A stretch of DNA of 64,000 nt from Prorocentrum cordatum (GCA_963575745.1 CAUYUJ010019941.1:37501-101500); one strand, 5' to 3'; counted from the first letter of the stretch, positions 21,736 through 34,485 are shown. Notes: generated from the sequence alone by a model not told the origin. Translations and numbers: made by a program.

Positions 21736-23345
21736 TACCCGTTTCGGTGGAGCTCCTATGGGGCCACGAAACTTGTGAAGGGTGCGCCGAAATTGGTGGC
21801 GCGGACGCATGTGGACACCGCCACTGGGGCCTTCGGTGGAGCTCCCTATGGGGCCACGAAACGCTGCCCTGGGCGAGGGAGACGAATGCGAACTGCGCCA
21901 TTGGGACCTTCGCTGGAGCTCCTTATGGGGCCACGAAGCGCTGTCATGGGTGAGGGAGACGCATGCGAACTGCGCCTCTGGCGCCTTCGGTGTGGGGCCA
22001 CGAAACGCTGTCCTGGGTCGGAGAGACGCATGCGAACACCCCGATTGAGGCCTTCGGTGGAGCTCCCTATGGGGCCACGAAGCGCTGTCCTGGGTGGGGG
22101 AACAGCATGCGCCCAACCCCACTGGGGCCTTTGGTGGAGCTCCATATGGGGCCACGAAGCGCTGCCCTGGGTGGGGGAACCGCATGCGCCCACCCCCACT
22201 GGGGCCTTCGGTGGAGCTCCCTATGGGGCCACGAAACGCTGCCCTGGGTGGGGGAACCGCATGCGCCCACGCCCACTGGGGCCTTCGGTGGAGCTCCCTA
22301 TGGGGCCACGAAACGCTGCCCTGGGTGGGGGAACCGCATGCGCCCAAACCCACTGGGGCCTTCGGTGGAGCTCCCTATGGGGCCACGAAACGCTGCCCTG
22401 GGTGTGGGAACCGCATGCGCCCACCCCCACTGGGGCCTTCGGTGGAGCTCCCTATGGGGCCACGAAACGCTGCCCTGGGTGTGGGAACCGCATGCGCCCA
22501 CCCCCACTGGGGCCTTCGGTGGAGCTCCATATGGGGCCACGAAGCGCTGCCCTGGGCGGGGGAACCGCATGCGCCCACGCCCACTGGGACCTTCGGTGGA
22601 GCTCCCTATGGGGCTACGAAACGTTTGAGAGGTGTGCCGAGAGCAGAGGCAAGGAGGGGGAGGAGGGAGGAGGGGGAGGAGGGCGGGGAGGAAGGAAGGA
22701 CGGAAGGAACGCGGGGCACCGTCTCTTCAAAACGAGGACCCAACACCACAGGATGGTTGGAAAAACCTTCGGTGGAGCTCCCTATGGGGCCACGAAACGC
22801 TGCCTTGGGTGAAGGAACCGCATGCGAACGCCCCCACTGGGGCCTTCGGTGGAGCTCCCATTCTGGCCTCGAAACGCTGCCCTGGGTGAAGGAACCGCAT
22901 GCGAACACCCCCAGGGGGGCCTTCGGTGGAGCTCGCTATAGGGGCCACGAAACGCTGCCCTGGGTGAAGGAACCGCATGCGAACACCCCCACTGGGGCCT
23001 TCGGTGGAGCTCCCATTCTGGCCTCGAAACGCTGCCCTGGGTGAAGGAACCGCATGCGAACACCCCTACTGGGGCCTTCGGTGGAGCTCCCTGTGGGGCC
23101 ACGAAGCGCTGCCCTGGGTGGGGGAACCGCATGCGAACACCCCCAGTGGGGCCTTCGGTGGAGCTCCCTATGGGGCCACAAAACGCTGCCCTGTATGAAG
23201 GAACCGCATGCGAACACCCCCAGTGGGGCCTTCGGTGGAGCTCCCTGTGGGGCCACGAAACGCTGCCCTGGGTGGGGGAACCGCATGCGCCCAAACCCAC
23301 TGGGGCCTTCGGTGGAGCTCCCTGTGGGGCCACGATGGTGCGCCG
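21736..23345 (+). repeat. 77-bp satellite array
   Basis: About twenty units of 77 bp with the core CCTTCGGTGGAGCTCCCTAT, GGGGCCACGAAACGCTGCCC and GAACCGCATGCG. A non-satellite insert splits the array at 22640-22765. 77 is not a multiple of three, yet all three + frames stay open for hundreds of codons, each repeating GAFGGAPYGATKRCPG-like peptides in turn. That rotation argues for satellite DNA, not protein. Related blocks lie at 20270-20510 (inverted) and 49640-49900. Confidence 0.9.
22704..22768 (+). repeat. 62-bp direct repeat, copy 1
   Basis: GTCTCTTCAAAACGAGGACC and CAACACCACAGGATGGTT recur almost unchanged at 24004-24066. The insert carrying this copy interrupts the 77-bp satellite. 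Confidence 0.8.
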
Positions 23346-23960
<615 letters not shown>

Positions 23961-24284
23961 CTGATGAGAGGAGGAGGGAGGGGGCAGCGGGCGGAGGAGG
24001 AGGAAGGAACGCGGGGCCCTGTCTCTTCAAAACGAGGACCCAACACCACAGGATGGTTTGGAAAAATGCACTAGCGTCGAGTAGCGCCTGGTAATCGAGG
24101 GGCTAGCGCCGATCTAGCGTCGACTCGCGCCGATTCGTGCCGATTTGGTGTCAACTGGCGTCGATTAGCGTCGACATCGCAAGGCCCAGCGAGTTGGTTT
24201 GGGAGGCTCCCGCGAGTTGCCACAAGAGGGCGGCGCGCTGGCCCGGGGCCCGCCCACCTAGAGGAGCGGCCCTCGTGGTGCATA
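23961..24284. repeat. 62-bp direct repeat copy 2 and TAGCGTCGA-like repeats
   Basis: Positions 24004-24066 match 22704-22768. Positions 24070-24180 hold loose repeats of TAGCGTCGA/GCGCCGATT. No gene recognised. Confidence 0.55.
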
Positions 24285-24800
24285 GATGGTCCTCCTCCTC
24301 CTCCTCCTCCTCCTCCTCGAGCCTTCTCGAGCCTCCTCCTCCTCCCCCTCCCCTCCTCGAGCCTCCTCTCCCTCCTCCACCTCCTCCTCCTCGTCGAGCC
24401 TCCTCCTCCTCCTCCTCCTCCTCCTCCTCCTCCTCCTCCTCCTCCTCCTCCCCCTCCCCCTCCCCCTCCCCCTCCTCGAGCCTCCTCCCCCTCCTCCCCG
24501 TCGAGGGCGTTCTTCTCCGGAAGGTGCCAGGCTCCTCCCGCGCGCCCGCCGGAGGGCCGAGCCCGGGGCCCGCCCACCTCGAGGAGGGGCTCTCGGAGCC
24601 CGGCGCCGTGCTCTCGGCAGGTGTTCGGGGCTCGAGAGACGGGGGTCAAGAGACGGGGGAAGGAGGAGGAGGAGGAGGAGGAGGAGGAGGAGGACCCCCT
24701 CCCCCTCCGACTTGTGGTGGTGGTGGAAAACAGGCCCATCATTAGAAGCACCCCTGCTTCTTATCGGAGCTTGAGAGACGGGGGTCAATGCAAACGGGGG
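24285..24800. repeat. (CTC)n and (GGA)n tracts
   Basis: (CTC)n/CCCTCC at 24285-24500 and (GGA)n at 24658-24695 in opposite sense, with mixed GC-rich sequence between. Confidence 0.85.
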
Positions 24801-25000
24801 TCAGCCAGGGCACCGGATCTTGCAGGATCCTGCGAAGACCCCCTCTGGCTGACCTGGGTTGGCGAGCCGCGAGGCGGCCGCGCATCTTGGCTGACCCGGG
24901 TTTGCGAAGACCTGCGCTGCAGTTTTTGTTGTCCTGCATTGCAGTTGTTTGGTCTCTTGCTGACCCGGGTCTGGATTGACCCGGGTCAGAAGATCCCCGA
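24801..25000 (+). repeat. Dispersed repeat D200, copy 1
   Basis: Contains GGATCCTGCGAAGACC, GAGGCGGCCGCGCAT, TTTGCGAAGACCTGCG, GACCCGGGTCTGGATTGACC and AGATCCCCGA. The same order is found at 37749-37941. The recurring GCTGACCCGGGT motif gives an internal repeat. Non-coding. Confidence 0.8.
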
Positions 25001-25036
25001 GGTTTCGGCTTCCAGGGGCCCTCGCCTTGCGTTCAA

Positions 25037-25178
25037 GTCGGGCCTGTCCCTCTACAGGAGGAAAATATTCCAAAATAGTAAAAAATAGTCTGGGGACGAT
25101 TTGTCTTCCATCTTTCAGCATTTTGGGGGTATTTTTTATTTCTCGTCCAAAATCCGCATGTAGGGGGACGCGCCCGAC
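25037..25178. mobile_element. MITE family M1, copy 4
   Basis: TIRs GTCGGGCCTGTCCCTCTACA and the complementary TGTAGGGGGACGCGCCCGAC with core AATAGTCTGGGGACGATTTG. 142 bp. Confidence 0.8.
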
Positions 25179-25760
25179 CTAACCTTACGTTGCATCTTCG
25201 GGGGGCCTCGCCTGTCCCCCGAATTGGTGCCTTCTCGTGTGCATGACGCGGGCTCGACGCGGACTCGACGCGGACTTGGCGTGGATTCGGCGCGGATTCG
25301 GCACGGATCCGGCCCAGATCCGACGAGTCCGACATGGATTCGACACCGATTCGACGCGCATAGTGCCGAGAGGGGACAGACACGAGGATGCAAACTGGCT
25401 CACCTCAGAGGAAGAACCGGTGCCAGTACCGTTCGCCTTCCTCCTTCCTCTTTGGGACTTCCTGGGTGGCCTTCGTCGCCAGCGCTGGATTCGCCTCTGG
25501 TCAGAACGCACCCGGGGTTAGCGGTATCGGTGCCTTTTGGTTTTCCAATGACCGAGCCCCAGAGTTGTCCAAAGAACGACTTGCGATGAAACGCCGGGCG
25601 AAAAGATCGCGTCGGCGGAGCCCCTTCTTCTTGGCCCCCCTCTTCAGCGCGCCCGCGACACGCGACAGGATCCCTGGGATCCGACGGCGCGAGCAGGCTG
25701 CAACATCGCACAACAAAAACACGACCAAAGCCCTAGATCTGATCTCGGTATCGTGTAACA
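25179..25760. repeat. Degenerate GATTCGGCGCG repeats, then unassigned
   Basis: Positions 25235-25365 hold ten or more 9-12-bp repeats of the GACTCGACGCG/GATTCGGCGCG type. From 25366 to 25760 no gene or repeat is recognised. Confidence 0.5.
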
Positions 25761-25937
25761 AATCCGCATCCCCATCCCCATCCCCTGCGAGACCCCCACC
25801 AAATTACCACCCCAGTTGGGGATACACCCCTCGAAACCCGAAGGGAGCGGTCTATATCCACATCTAGGGGGGTAAATCGGCCGGTGGGGCCCAGGCCACT
25901 CCGCTGGGGATGGGGGTCGGACAAACGGTGCTCAGAC
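25761..25937. mobile_element. Fold-back MITE family M4, copy 1
   Basis: CATCCCCATCCCC near the left pairs with GGGGATGGGGGT on the right. The middle (GAGACCCCCACCAAATTACC, GGGGGGTAAATCGGCCGGTG) matches 37951-38148. Confidence 0.7.
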
Positions 25938-26207
25938 CCCGCAAACATCGCGTCCGCCTTCAAAACATCGCAACGGACATCGAACAATTCGCGACCAGCC
26001 TCGCACAAGTCGCGACCGACTCCAAGAACCATCGCAGCCGACCTCGAGAACACGATCGCGGCCGACTTCGCAAAAACCGCGACCGACTTCAACAACCATC
26101 GCAGCCGACCTCGAAAACGATCGCGGCCGACCTCGCAAAAACCGCGACTGCCGGCTTCAACAAACATCGCAGCTGGCCAGGGGTCGACCACCGCGCAACC
26201 ACTTGGC
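25938..26207 (+). repeat. Degenerate 22-30-bp repeats (ATCGCGGCCGACCTCG)
   Basis: About ten imperfect repeats with ATCGCAGCCGACCTCGAAAA or GCGACCGACTTC cores. Frames are open in several registers, as expected of a tandem array. Confidence 0.6.
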
Positions 26208-26327
26208 ATCGCTCGGACGTGTGCATTTTTTCTCGGCGAGGACCACCGAGGAGCACTGTTGGGCCACCTGACGAGAAACGACACGCACGAAGTCGACAAA
26301 CGCACAGGGAATGGCCGTCCGAGCGAT
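26208..26327. mobile_element. MITE family M3, copy 2
   Basis: 120 bp with ATCGCTCGGACG and CGTCCGAGCGAT ends. The right half (ACGAAGTCGACAAACGCACA, CGTCCGAGCGATGGCGAGGA) is tandemly repeated again to about 26460. Confidence 0.75.
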
Positions 26328-26509
26328 GGCGAGGAGCACTGTGGGCCACCCTACGCGCACGAAGTCGACAAACGCACAGGGAACTACGAGACAATAGACG
26401 CGCACGACGGTCGACACAGGCACAACACATGGCCGTCCGAGCGATGGCGAGGAGCGGCCTCGGAACAAACCTCGCCTGGAGGGTTTCTCCGAAATGCTTA
26501 GGCGACCCG

Positions 26510-27640
<1,131 letters not shown>

Positions 27641-28378
27641 TTCTCTCCGCGCCGACGTCGCCGATGCATCGCCGACGTCGCCCATGCATCGCTCAGGCAT
27701 TCGATGTATCGGCGATGCGGCGCGATCCTCCGACCCCATCGACTCGGAGCCCATTTCGGAGGCCTCTAGACGCGTCGCGATGACAACGACGACGGGAGTT
27801 TCTTCACTATTTTCGGCCTCCAGGGGCCCAAGCTGGGCCTCGGGGACGTCAAAACACGACTCGCGATGAAGAGCCGGTTCCGGGGAATGGGTCGAGCCCT
27901 CCAGGGGTCGTGTCATAGCACAAATCATGACGTCGGGGGTTTGGGGACGCGCAGCGCGGGCGCGGACGCGGGTGTCAGGGGCAACGATAGGAAGATAGGC
28001 ATGGGTGGACTGCATCGACCCCCAATCGCCCATTCGCCGATAGGGGCCTGATAGCCCCACCCTGCCATTGACGTGCGGATTCGCCTTCGGGGGCTTATAT
28101 CCGATCTATCGGCGATGTATCGCCGATTCTGGGTCGATGTTTCCTCCCCCTTGTGCCACTCCTCCCCGATCGTTGCCCCTCAGGGCGGCCTGGGGAAGAG
28201 AAAGATCGACATGCGTTGGCGATGCAGTACCCTGGGCAGACCTTGAGATCCTGGTCTCGTAATGCACCACCCACCAGGCCACCCCAGCCCCACCCGGAGG
28301 CCCCAACCAAGGTGCCCACCAATCCTAGTGGGGGTGGCGTCGGCAGCATTGAACAATACATGGAACCCGCAACCTTCA
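27641..28378. repeat. Unassigned sequence ending in a decayed M2 element
   Basis: Short CGCCGACGTCGCC/GATGCATCG repeats lie at 27650-27720. Positions 28264-28378 keep the left arm and spacing of fold-back family M2 (ACCACCCACCAGGCCACCCC) but not the right arm. No gene recognised. Confidence 0.45.
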
Positions 28379-28530
28379 GTCGGGCCTGTCCCTCTACAGG
28401 GGGAATATTCAAACATAGTTAAAAAATAGTCTGGGGACGATTTTCTATTATTTTTGACTACGTTTGATGATGTTTTGCGTATGTTTTAAGTTTCGTCCAA
28501 CATCCCCCTGCAGAGGCGCCCTGCCGGCGA
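28379..28530. mobile_element. MITE family M1, copy 5
   Basis: Left TIR GTCGGGCCTGTCCCTCTACA, core AATAGTCTGGGGACGATTTT, right end ATCCCCCTGCAGAGGCGCCC partly decayed. Confidence 0.75.
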
Positions 28531-29080
28531 CGCTGCGAGAGCGGCCGTTCGCCCCCGTCGTGCCCGTGCAGCGAGATGTCGGAAATTGGAGCATATGCAT
28601 TGCCAGTGGCGGGCGGTTTTGCAATCCGAGGACCTTTTTGGAGGCTCGGGGACGACGTCGCGGTGGTGTGGTGTCTACTTTTTGCCCCGCTTGTCCTGGG
28701 GAAGCAAAGAAGCATGGATGCACCCGGACCCCGTGTACGCCAGGAGCCGCTTCCCTGTGCGAGACTCCGTGCGAGGCCAGACAACGGCGTCGGTGTGCAG
28801 AGTTCGGTGCCCTACGATGCCGGTTGCGAGGGCGCCGCCCGCCGCGCTCCGCGCTGGAGGCACGACGGCGAGGGCAGCCCAGACGTCCTGGCCGACGCTG
28901 CGGCGCCGGGAGACCGCTGCCTCCGGGGCGCCCCCGCGTCGGGCCGGAGCGGGTGCCCCCTCCGTCCGGGGGGGGGGGGGGGGGCTCCTCCTCCTCCTCC
29001 TCCTCCTCCTCCTCCTCCTCCTCCTCCTCCTCCTCCTCCTCCTCCTCCTCCTCCTCCTCCTTTTCCTCCTCCTCCTGTCA
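28531..29080. repeat. Unassigned GC-rich sequence and (CTC)n tract
   Basis: No gene recognised to 28965. A G14 run is followed directly by (CTC)n at 28985-29080. Confidence 0.6.
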
Positions 29081-30610
29081 TATGGTGACCCTGGTCATAA
29101 GTTGCTTGTGACGCACGTCAATGCTTTCCTTACGGGGAGACGGTCAGGGACGCCTATCACGCCTGTCGCCGGATTCTTCTTCTGATGCACCCCACCGCTC
29201 ATTCGGTAATCTATTGGGCAGTCCCAGTCTCCTCTTATTTCAGATTGATGGCGGGCCCGAGTGGGCCCATCTCGGGCCGGAAACCCTATGACTTCTGTCA
29301 GGGCGGGGCAGATCCCGTGTGGGGCTGCACGGTTTTCCACAGCAGCGCCGACAGCATTTGCAAGAGCCGGGTTGGGCCGCAAGGTTCGATTGCGAATTGC
29401 ACATCGCTCGCACGGCGCGTTGGCTGCTCTGATGGAGACCCTTTCAGAGCTCGGCCAACCATTTTCATGTCAGCGTCGGCTTGCTACAGTCGGGGCCCTG
29501 AAGAAGGCACCTTTTCGTTCGGGAGGAGCTCCGTGTAGTTGTTTTGCAGTGATCCTCGGGTTTTCCTGAAGTTTTCCATGGACAATCGAAGTTCCACTTA
29601 TGGGAAAAAGAGGCCTCGTTCCTTATTTAGGGTTCCTTAGGTCAACGCCCCGACTGTACTCTTAGTCCTCATCTCCTGAGCCAGTGCCCGATCGTGGGGC
29701 TCCCGTGAGCCCGCCTCCGGTCGAGGGGCTCCCCCTCCTCCTGTCCCCTCCAGACTGCAGGCCTCTGTTCCCTGCATCGTTCGTGCGGCGCACTGGCCGC
29801 TCTGATCGAGGCCCTCTCAGAGCCAGACCCATCCCATCAGTTTCGTGCCATGACAATCTGCATGGTCACTGTATTGCCCGCATGCCTCGCACGCCAGTGC
29901 TGGTGCAACTTGACACCTGGCTGACAAGAAAAAAAACGCTCCAAGATGACCCCGATCAGCAAAAATCGTCCCATCCCCCTTCGGAAAACGTGCATGTGTA
30001 GCAGATTCGCCTTCTTGATTCCAACACGGTCCAAGACCACCCAAGTTCCCCAAATCGCCCCAGGATTGCCCAAGAGGCCCCTAGGAGGGCCCTGTAGACG
30101 GCACAAGAGGGCCCCATGACGGACCAAGAAGCTCCGAAGTCGACGCAAGATGAGCCCAAGAGGGGGACCCAAGTTTCCACTTCGAGCCCTCCGCCCAAAG
30201 ATGACCCCCGAGGCCGCCAACAGGCCACCGGGAGGCCTCAGGAGGCCACCGGGAAGGCCCCAAATAGCACCCAAACAAGCACCCAACAGCACAGCGTGAC
30301 AGAGACTGAGTGTAGGAACAGCGCAATTCCGACAACTGGTCTGTTTTCAGACGGGTCGTGAATTCGAGTTCGTCAGTGTCCGCGCGGTAGGCGGGGGGTC
30401 GAGTTCACGCCCCGCTGCAGTTCAGCGAGCGGTCTGAATTGAAGCGGGTCGTGGACTCGACCTCATCTTCGTCCGCGCGGTAGGGAGGAGGATGTTGAGG
30501 AGCAGGCGGAGGACAGTTTATGTTTACACAGTTGTTGTGCTAGTTCCGCTCAAGGCAACATTTTGCTCAACCAGCCACGGTGCCGTGCCTTTCTGGATGT
30601 ATGCTTCCGG
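29081..30610. other. Unassigned sequence with a small duplication
   Basis: A segment at about 29390-29450 (GCACGGCGCGTTGGCTGCTC, GAGACCCTTTCAGAGC) recurs diverged at 29780-29830. Positions 30060-30260 carry loose CCCAAGAGG-type words. No gene recognised before the first PPR block. Confidence 0.4.
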
Positions 30611-30970
30611 ATGCAGAACATCTGTCGAGGGTCTCGAGGAGGCGCTATTTCCTTCGAGGCGTCGATCAAGAACTGTTGTCGGACAAAACAATGGGTCGCA
30701 GCACTGCGGTTGCTTCGCGAGGGAATTCGATTGGGTGTGCAACTCGTCCCCAGGCACTACGTGTCGACTGTGAGCGCATGCAGGAGCGGCGGGCAATGGC
30801 AGCACGCACTGTCGGTGCTCCGTGAGATGTGGGAGGCGACGTTCGGGCCCAACGCCATTAGCTGCAACGCTGGGATCAGCGCGTGCGCGCAGGGCGGGCA
30901 GTGGCAGCGGGCTCTGGCTCTGCTCGGCGAGATGCTAGAGACGACGCTGGAGCCCGACGTCATCGCTTAG
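30611..30970 (+). CDS. PPR-repeat coding block A
   Basis: Encodes about three pentatricopeptide units. The first two are diverged (ISFEASIKNCCRTKQW, VSTVSACRSGGQWQHAL). The third is canonical (SCNAGISACAQGGQWQRALA, then LLGEMLETTLEPDVI). PPR proteins are helical-repeat RNA binders, usually acting in organelle RNA metabolism. The first in-frame ATG is at 30611; the frame is open further upstream, so this may be an internal exon. It ends at a TAG right after LEPDVIA, where other blocks read LEPDVIC. After the stop, degraded PPR-like sequence continues (GTGCAGGCACC.CCGCGTGCCAGAAGG). No hairpin like that of the other blocks was found upstream. It could be the first exon of a longer gene, or a fragment. 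Confidence 0.6.
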   Translation: MQNICRGSRGGAISFEASIKNCCRTKQWVAALRLLREGIRLGVQLVPRHYVSTVSACRSGGQWQHALSVLREMWEATFGPNAISCNAGISACAQGGQWQRALALLGEMLETTLEPDVIA

Positions 30971-31530
30971 ACAGTGCAGGCACCCCCGCGTGCCAGAAGG
31001 TCCCATGCATCAAATTTGCTTGTTCGGCTCCTCCCGGCCCCGCGGCCCCAAGATGCCCAAATGCGACTTCAGACGGTCCCGAGAGCGCTCCAAGACGCCC
31101 ACGATAGCTTCAAGGCGGCCTAAGACCCAAAGAGGCCCCCAAGACGCGCTCCGAGAGGACCCCCAGGAGGGCCCCCTGAAGCGAAACTCATCCCAATCCC
31201 ATCGGAAAACACGCATATGGGGCATTCTCGCTTTTCCCCGCCTTCATAATGTCGATGACGGCCCTACACTTCCTTCAGACTGCCCCGAAAATCCCCAGGA
31301 GCCCCCAGGAGAGCGCCAAGACGGCCCAAGACGACACCAGGACGGTCCAAGAGGTACCCAAGACGGCCCAAGAGGATTCCAAAAGAGTCCTAAGAGTGGC
31401 AACAAGACGGCCCAGACAGCCCCAAAGCAGCCCAAGACGCCCCAAGACGGCCCAAGAGGCGCCCAAGACAGCCCAAGAGGGCCCCGAGAGGCTCCCAAGA
31501 CGCCAAAAAAGAAGCCTCACGAAGACCCCG
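30971..31530 (+). repeat. Degenerate CCCAAGACGGCCC word tract
   Basis: Dense, irregular repeats of CCCAAGACGGC, CCCAAGAGG and CCCCAGGAG-type words, 8-11 bp apart. The reverse complement (GCCGTCTTGGG) is almost absent, so the tract is strand-asymmetric. It gives frames rich in K, T, A, P and R without real protein. Confidence 0.75.
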
Positions 31531-32935
31531 GGAGGCTCCGAAGTTGCCTCTTCCAGTGGGGGGGCGGACGAGAGGCGCGAGGCATATCGCACGCCCAGAC
31601 AAATGTTTTCACGCTCCGAGGACCCTGGCTTGTCATCCGGGGCACTTGCGAGCCGCGCTCCTCCGCGGAGATGATGAGCGCCGCGGCCCACGACGTACCC
31701 GTCCCTCGTACCCTCGAGCCCTGCATTTCGGCCGCTCAGAGGCGGCTCGGGCGCCTAGGTACACGGGAGGTCCGACGATTGGACGCTGGTGTGAGCAATT
31801 CTCCACTTGGTTCATTTGGGCGACGTCTAGGCGATACACTATTTCTCTCTTGCATCACGTCTCTCTTCCGTCTTCCGCTCATGCCCTCCATTCATGCCTC
31901 TGCTCCGCCCCTGCCCAGACCCGAGCTCCTGCAGCAGCCGCCGCCGCCGCCGTCGTCATCTCCACGCCGAGGTTCGAGCCTCCAGCATCGAGGCTCGACG
32001 TTTTCTGGCCCTCCGGGCCCCTCGTCATCGCGGCCAGGCGCGGCCCGGTCAGCTGAACCCTTTGGACTCCGGCAGGGGTCCCGGCCGGGCGTCCTGTCGA
32101 GGGGAGCCGGGCCAGCTTCGCCGAGGAGGGTCGCCGCCTTCGGGGGCTCCCCGCCTGTCTTTGAGAGGGCCGCTGCCATCGGGGTCTCTCCCAGCAGCCG
32201 CGCGCTTCGCCGACGGCGCCCCGGGGGAGCGGCCCGAATCCTTCTCCCCTCTCCCCCTCCCCCCCCATTCTCTCCCATTCTCCCTCCTCCCCTTCTGCCT
32301 CTGCCCTACTCCTTCTTTTCCCTCCTCCGTGTCTCTGCTTCGGCACACCCCTCCCACGTTTCGTGGCACCATCCCCCGAACGTGGGGGGGCCCAAGCGAC
32401 GGAACTCGGCCAGCGCCCATGACAGCTGCCTGTGCATTCGCACAGTCGGCTCTGGGACGCCAGAAGCAGCGGGCAGACTCCCGCCGTGGCCGCCGAGCCT
32501 GCTCAGCGGCCCCAGTCTTTCATTTTTCCATCTCGAGCTCCCTCCCCTCCCTTGCCTGCCACCTCCTCGCTCCCATACCTTTTCTTTCCTCACTGCCCTC
32601 ATCTCCACTCTTCCCTTTTCCAGCCTCAGCCATTCACCCTCCCAGAAAGGCAAAGAAAAGCCAAACAATCTCTGTGGCGTTGTGCAGATCTCACATGCAA
32701 CACAAACCATGTTTAGTGCACTGCGTTTTGAAAGAAAGTATAGCGTGCATTTTGATGTTTTTTTTCGGGTGCCGCCGCCGTCGTCATCTCCACGCCGAGG
32801 TCCGAACCTCCAGCATCGACGCTCGACGTTCCCTGGCCCCCGGAGGCCCTCCGGGTCGTCGCGGCCGGGCCCGGCTCCTGCAGGGGCCTCGGCCCTCGGC
32901 GCCTCGGCCGTGGGTGCATTTCGAGGGGATTTTAG
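31531..32935. other. Unassigned sequence with a twofold repeat
   Basis: A segment CCGTCGTCATCTCCACGCCG followed by GAGG.TCGA.CCTCCAGCATC lies at about 31945-32015 and again at 32770-32840, with related CGACG(T/C)T(T/C)CCTGGCC sequence after each. The remainder is unassigned. Confidence 0.5.
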
Positions 32936-33045
32936 GGGAGGAGGAGGAGGAGGAGGGAGGAGGAGGAGGGGGAGGAGGAGGAGGAGGAGGAGGAGGAGGA
33001 GGAGGAGGAGGAGGAGGAGCAGGAGGAGGAGGAGGAGGAGGACTT
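32936..33045 (+). repeat. (GGA)n tract
   Basis: Near-perfect GGA/GAG triplets for about 105 bp. Confidence 0.95.
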
Positions 33046-33048
33046 CTG

Positions 33049-33227
33049 AAAAGTGACACAAACATAAAACTCGGAGGGCCGCGCGGATTTCTCGGATCGG
33101 CGCTGGACCCCCCTCCCTGGCGCGCGGAGCGCGCCAGGGGCGGCGCCGGAGGCGCCGCCGGGGGGCCCCAGCGCCGATCCGAGAAATCCGCGCGGGCCTC
33201 CGAGTTTGCATGTTTATGCCACCTTTT
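33049..33227. other. Long inverted repeat enclosing two GGA-loop hairpins
   Basis: The outer arms pair over 40 bp with one mismatch (33067-33106 with 33168-33207), and imperfectly out to 33049 and 33227. Inside are two perfect hairpins: CCCTGGCGCGC-GGA-GCGCGCCAGGG (33115-33139, 11-bp stem) and GGCGGCGCC-GGA-GGCGCCGCC (33139-33159, 9-bp stem). The fold is a three-way, cloverleaf-like junction. No open frame explains it. No second copy was seen in the window. Confidence 0.85.
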
Positions 33228-33431
33228 GTTCCCCTAGATCTGGTCGAAGCTTTCGGGGGCCCCGCTCGTCTTCGAGAGGGGTTCTGTCCTCGGGGTCCCC
33301 TCCCGCAGCCGAGGCCGCCCCGGCTGCCCCATCGGGGCCCCCAGCGCAGCGAGCCCCAGGGCGGCCCGAGAGGGCCCGAGAACGGGCCTGGCGGCCTCCA
33401 AAAGGGACCGGGAGAACCTCGCCAACGTTAA

Positions 33432-33615
33432 GTCGGGCCTGTCCCCTTTACAGGGGGATTTTCGACGAAAAATAAACAGTACCCCGAAAATAGTCAAAAC
33501 CTAGTCCAAAGTTAGTCTGGGGACTATTTTTTAGTATTTTCTGACCTTTTTGGGGCATTTGTGGGGTATGTTTGATTTTTCGGCGAAAATCCCCCTGTAG
33601 GGGGACAGGCCCGAC
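33432..33615. mobile_element. MITE family M1, copy 6
   Basis: Best-preserved copy: GTCGGGCCTGTCCCCTTTAC and the complementary GGGGGACAGGCCCGAC, with flanking AACGTTAA on both sides extending the inverted repeat. Core TTAGTCTGGGGACTATTTTT. 184 bp. Confidence 0.9.
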
Positions 33616-33689
33616 TTAACGTTAACGGCCCCAGGCTGCCAAAATCATAGATTTCTCATGGTGTTTGAAAGATTTTCGCGCTCTCGCCA

Positions 33690-33990
33690 GGCTGGGCCAG
33701 GAAGGGCCCCAGACGGCTCCAGGACCCAGTCAGATCGCTCCACGAAGGCCCAGCAGGCCCCCAAGAGGACCCCAAGACGGCGCAAGACGGTTCCACGATG
33801 GCCCAACAGGCGCCCAAGGCGGCCTAAGAGGCACCCGAGACAGCCCCAAGAGCGATCTTGGGCGGCCCAGGACCGCCCCAAGACGGCCCAGACGGCCCCA
33901 AGACGACCCAAGAAGCAGCCAAGACGGCCGCAAGAGGCCCCCGGGAAGCCAAAAGAAACCTTTCCGAGGCCCCCAAACGGGAGGCCCTGA
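33690..33990 (+). repeat. Degenerate CCCAAGACGGCCC word tract
   Basis: Same word family as 30971-31530, between two M1 elements. Confidence 0.75.
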
Positions 33991-34235
33991 GCGGTTTCAA
34001 AATTGTTTCGCAGAGAGGGCGAAGCAGATCGCAGGCCCAACAGCTGGCAGAGCGGGTGTCGCATCGAAGTACGGTCAGTTTTGCGCTGCAAGTGGGAAGG
34101 AAGAAAGGAAAAACCTGATGCGGGAGCTCGGTAATTAGCCAAGGCTCGCACGCAACTGGAGGCCATCCGTTAGTGGCGATCCTGCGGCGGCGAAGCGCGA
34201 GAGGGCACGGGAGATGAACCGTTATGTAGTCTTCT

Positions 34236-34416
34236 GTCGGGCGTGTCCCCCTACAGGGGGATTTTCAACGAAAAATTAAAAATAAGCCACAAATGACCCA
34301 AAAAGGTCAACAAATACCCCAAAATAGTCCCCAGACTATTTTGGGGATATTTTTTGATTATTTCTGGGGTATTTACATTTTTCGTCGAAAATCCCCCTGT
34401 AGGGGGACAGGCCCGA
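34236..34416. mobile_element. MITE family M1, copy 7
   Basis: GTCGGGCGTGTCCCCCTACA and TGTAGGGGGACAGGCCCGA ends. The core is present on the opposite strand (AATAGTCCCCAGACTATTTT). 181 bp. It ends 70 bp before the hairpin of PPR block B. Confidence 0.85.
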
Positions 34417-34485
34417 AGGCCACGAGTCGCAACAAAGTGTGGCCGCGTGTCCACCGCAGGGCCGTCGAGCAGCCGCCTGCGCGCT

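Noticed and set aside
21736-23345. Long proteins with GAFGGAPYGATKRCPG repeats
   Set aside because: The 77-bp period forces a frame change every unit, and all three frames are equally open, so this is satellite DNA.
21736-23345. CRISPR array
   Set aside because: The spacers are part of the same repeat unit and nearly identical; there are no cas genes and the genome is eukaryotic. The same reasoning applies to the 51-, 42- and 35-bp arrays.
33665-34138. Lys/Thr/Pro/Arg-rich proteins in the word tracts (also 36.8, 39.3, 41, 43.2 kb)
   Set aside because: They are translations of CCCAAGACGGCCC words; residue order follows the word, not a fold.
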